From: Acidobacteriota bacterium
Lineage (GTDB): Bacteria > Acidobacteriota > Vicinamibacteria > Marinacidobacterales > Marinacidobacteraceae
Assembly: GCA_022826195.1 (NCBI GenBank)
Contig: JAJDVI010000032.1
Span: 1 to 64,000 of the forward strand
Direction of reading: 5' to 3'
Length of the DNA stretch: 64,000 bases
The notes under the pieces were generated by a model. The model saw only the letters and a list, made by a program, of their open reading frames with translations, searched no databases and was not told where the DNA came from. Of this stretch, positions 61,695-64,000 are shown in pieces. The first letter of the stretch is position 1. Every line of letters starts with the position of its first letter. The position numbers were made by a program, and so were the translations under genes.

Positions 61695-63419
61695 ATGGAG
61701 CACGAAAAGCAAGGCTTCGTGAGCAAGTACATCTTCAGCTTCGATCACAAGATGATCGGCAAGCAGTACTTCACGCTCGCGATGAGCATGGGGTTCATCG
61801 GCGGGATCCTGGCGGTGCTGATCCGCCTCCAGCTCGGCTTCCCCTCGCAGCCCTTCCCCTTCCTCGAGAACCTGTTCCCGGTCGGCATGGCCAGCGGGAT
61901 CATGACTCCCGAGTTCTACGTCTCGCTGTTCACCATGCACGGGACGATCATGGTGTTCTTCCTGCTCTCGCTGCTCCCGGTCAGCGGCTTCGGGAACTTC
62001 CTGATCCCGCTTCAGATCGGGGCGCGCGACATGGCGTTCCCGTTCCTGAACATGCTGTCCTTCTGGACCGTGGTTCCCGGCGCGATCATCATCATCATTT
62101 CCTTCTTCGTGGAGGGCGGGGCTGCGGCCTCCGGCTGGACGGCCTACCCGCCGCTCTCGGCGATCCGCAGCGCCATCCCGGGCTCCGACCTGGGCCAGAC
62201 CCTGTGGCTGGTCGGGATGATCTTCTTCGTGGCCTCCTTCACCATGGGCGGCCTCAACTTCGTGGTGACGATCCTGAACCTCAGGACGAAGGGGCTCCGG
62301 ATGATGCGGATGCCGCTCACCACCTGGGCCCAGTTCATCGTCGGCATCCTGGGCCTGCTGTCCTTCCCCGCGCTGGCCGCGGGCGCCCTGCTGCTGACCT
62401 TCGACCGTTCGCTCGGAACCAGCTTCTTCCTCCCGGCCGGCATCTTCATCGGCGACACCCTGATGCCCCACGAGGGCGGCACGCCGCTGCTCTGGCAGCA
62501 CCTCTTCTGGTTCCTCGGCCATCCCGAGGTCTACATCATCATGCTGCCGGCCATGGGGTTCACCTCGGACATCCTGGCCACCTTCTGCCGCCGGCCCATC
62601 TTCGGCTACAAGTCGATGGTCTACGCCATCTGGGCGATCGGGACCCTGAGCTTCCTGGTCTGGGGCCACCACATGTTCGTGAGCGGGATGAGCCCGTTCC
62701 TCGGCAGCCTCTTCGTGGTCACCACGCTCGCGATCGCCATTCCCTCGGCGGTGAAGGCGTTCAACTGGCTGTTCACGATCGCGCGGGCGAAGATCCAGTT
62801 CACGAGCGCCTCGCTGTTCGGGCTGGGCGTGGTCTCGCTGTTCGTGACCGGCGGCCTCACCGGCATCTTCCTGGGCACGAACGCGACGGACATCCAGTTG
62901 CACGACACCTACTTCGTGGTCGGGCACTTCCACTTCATCATGGCGGGCGCCGGGCTCTTCGGGGCCTTCGGGGCGGTCTACTACTGGTATCCCAAGATGT
63001 TCGGCAGGATGCTGAGCGAGCGGCTCGGGAAGATCCACTTCTGGATTACCTTCGTCGCCTACTACGCGGTGTTCTTCCCGATGCACTACCTGGGCGTCTC
63101 GGGAATGATGCGCCGCATCTACGACCCGAACGTCTACGAGTACCTGCAGCCGCTGCAGCCGGTGAACCTGTTCATCACGATCTCCGCCTTCGTGCTCTTC
63201 ACCGGGCAGTTGATCTTCATCTACAACTACTTCGCGAGCATGCGGCGGGGCGCGCCGGCAACCTCGAACCCGTGGAACGCCACCGGCCTCGAGTGGTCCA
63301 CGCCGCCCCACCCGGGGCACGGCAACTGGGAGGGCGAGATCCCGCCGGCCCACCGCTGGCCCTACGACTACTCCGAACCCGGCAAGAAGCGCGACTTCAC
63401 GCCGCAGTGGGAGGCGTGA
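61695..63419 (+). CDS. coxA: Cytochrome c oxidase subunit I
   Basis: This is the catalytic subunit with haem a, haem a3 and CuB, reducing oxygen to water while pumping protons. The 574-residue protein has the 12-helix core. The low-spin haem ligand is in MHGTIMVFF. CuB/haem ligands are in WQHLFWFLGHPEVYIIMLPAMG and FLVWGHHMFVSG. The region HDTYFVVGHFHFIMAG provides the last two histidines. The His-Pro-Glu-Val-Tyr block supports an A-type oxidase. The soluble C-terminus is rich in Pro. Confidence 0.96.
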   Translation: MEHEKQGFVSKYIFSFDHKMIGKQYFTLAMSMGFIGGILAVLIRLQLGFPSQPFPFLENLFPVGMASGIMTPEFYVSLFTMHGTIMVFFLLSLLPVSGFGNFLIPLQIGARDMAFPFLNMLSFWTVVPGAIIIIISFFVEGGAAASGWTAYPPLSAIRSAIPGSDLGQTLWLVGMIFFVASFTMGGLNFVVTILNLRTKGLRMMRMPLTTWAQFIVGILGLLSFPALAAGALLLTFDRSLGTSFFLPAGIFIGDTLMPHEGGTPLLWQHLFWFLGHPEVYIIMLPAMGFTSDILATFCRRPIFGYKSMVYAIWAIGTLSFLVWGHHMFVSGMSPFLGSLFVVTTLAIAIPSAVKAFNWLFTIARAKIQFTSASLFGLGVVSLFVTGGLTGIFLGTNATDIQLHDTYFVVGHFHFIMAGAGLFGAFGAVYYWYPKMFGRMLSERLGKIHFWITFVAYYAVFFPMHYLGVSGMMRRIYDPNVYEYLQPLQPVNLFITISAFVLFTGQLIFIYNYFASMRRGAPATSNPWNATGLEWSTPPHPGHGNWEGEIPPAHRWPYDYSEPGKKRDFTPQWEA

Positions 63420-63435
63420 TCCGGCTTCCCGCAGG

Positions 63436-64000
63436 ATGACCAAGATGAGTTCCTGGACCGCCGGAGCGGCAGCGCCCATCGACGCGGCGCGGACCTCGTC
63501 CGACCGGCGTCACATCAACCGCCTCGGCCTGCTCGTGGCCCTCGGCGGGATCACGATGCTGTTCGCCGCCTTCACCTCCGCCTACATCGTGCGGAGCGGC
63601 GGCGGGGACTGGGCGGCCCTCGAACTGCCTCCGGTCCTCTGGATGAGCACGGCGCTGATCGCGGCCAGTTCCCTCACGCTCGAGTTGGCCCGGCGGGCCT
63701 TCCAGCGCGGCAGCCTCCCGTCCTTCCGGTCGTGGAGCGCCGCGACCGCGGCGCTCGGGACCGGGTTCCTGGCGAGCCAGTACGCCGCCTGGCTCTCGCT
63801 CAACGAGGCCGGGATCTACCTCCAGAGCCACCCGAAGAGTTCCTTCTTCTTCGTGTTGACCGGGGTCCACGCCGTCCACCTGCTGGCCGGCGTGCTGGCG
63901 CTGCTCGCGCTGTTCGGGCTGGCCGCCGCCGGCCGGCTCGTTCCCGGGCGTTCGGACGCGCCCACCCTGACCGCCATCTACTGGCATTTCGTAGGCGGCC
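63436..64000 (+). CDS. coxC: Cytochrome c oxidase subunit III (3' end cut by window)
   Basis: The frame opens at ATG 63436 (ATG 63445 is an equally plausible start) and runs off the window end after about 188 codons. Visible features are an N-terminal segment (SSDRRHINRLGLLVALGGIT), several helices, and the family block SFFFVLTGVHAVHLLAGVLALLALF, with a final YWHFVG matching the last helices of subunit III. Subunit III stabilises subunit I. It is the third gene of a coxBAC cluster. A complete gene would continue a few codons to tens of codons beyond 64000. Confidence 0.88.
   Translation, partial: MTKMSSWTAGAAAPIDAARTSSDRRHINRLGLLVALGGITMLFAAFTSAYIVRSGGGDWAALELPPVLWMSTALIAASSLTLELARRAFQRGSLPSFRSWSAATAALGTGFLASQYAAWLSLNEAGIYLQSHPKSSFFFVLTGVHAVHLLAGVLALLALFGLAAAGRLVPGRSDAPTLTAIYWHFVGG

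Noticed and set aside
61680-63479. Antisense 599-codon frame opposite coxA
   Set aside because: coxA has all copper and haem ligands; the antisense frame is Glu/Arg/His-rich shadow sequence.

Overview
This is a GC-rich chromosomal segment from a Gram-negative, aerobically respiring bacterium. It encodes an outer-membrane assembly protein (Omp85/BamA-TamA type) with a TamB-like partner, a Rieske/cytochrome b complex and an aa3-type oxidase. The octaheme cytochrome beside a split cytochrome b, the TPR/CRTAC protein, the secreted amidases, the frequent GTG starts and the GTGA/ATGA overlaps fit Acidobacteriota or Gemmatimonadota. The sequence alone does not decide between them, and no rRNA or tRNA was found.

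Layout. 1-974: poorly coding left flank with an 18-bp inverted repeat. 975-6789: type I restriction-modification operon in the order hsdR-hsdS-hsdM. 7094-8419: secreted amidohydrolase. 8435-9250: broken Tat-lipoprotein start, a 304-bp IS66-like miniature element with 8-bp target duplications, and one copy of a dispersed repeat. 9249-10443: ECF-like sigma factor and a small membrane protein, bracketed by inverted copies of that repeat. 10816-12795: hslVU protease. 12830-18641: acidic FN3 lipoprotein, transaldolase-like fsa, and an acyl-CoA carboxylase set (carboxyltransferase, biotin carboxylase, biotin carrier). 19159-26762: TamB-like, Omp85 and SurA-like envelope genes. 27005-28039: primary-type sigma factor. 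28227-31300: amidase, PhzF-like protein and RNase HI. 31342-31899: a selenoprotein candidate. 31896-43466: ABC-F ATPase, TPR/VCBS/CRTAC protein, three paralogous TPR proteins, an FmdB-type zinc ribbon and a second amidase. 43893-48490: two-gene SNF2 helicase plus Hsp70/actin-fold ATPase module of visibly lower GC, probably acquired. 48616-53292: trp leader peptide and trpDCFBA, followed by a divergent DAHP-synthase homologue. 54341-64000: HEAT-repeat protein, Rieske, split cytochrome b, octaheme cytochrome c and coxBAC, with coxC cut by the window end.

Two observations stand out. First, the AhpD/peroxidase-related gene at 31342-31899 has an in-frame TGA exactly where the second Cys of its CxxC redox motif should be (C-H-Y-TGA-I-E-H-H). 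A perfect 7-bp hairpin with a GGUCU loop follows 18 nt downstream, which is the geometry of a bacterial SECIS. I read it as a CxxU selenoprotein that ordinary gene calling would split into two fragments. Second, trpDCFBA is preceded by a 34-codon leader with Trp codons at positions 15, 17 and 19 and competing hairpins, immediately after a TACAAT -10 box, which suggests ribosome-mediated control of a possibly leaderless transcript. The SNF2/Hsp70-like pair is the best candidate for an uncharacterised defence module.
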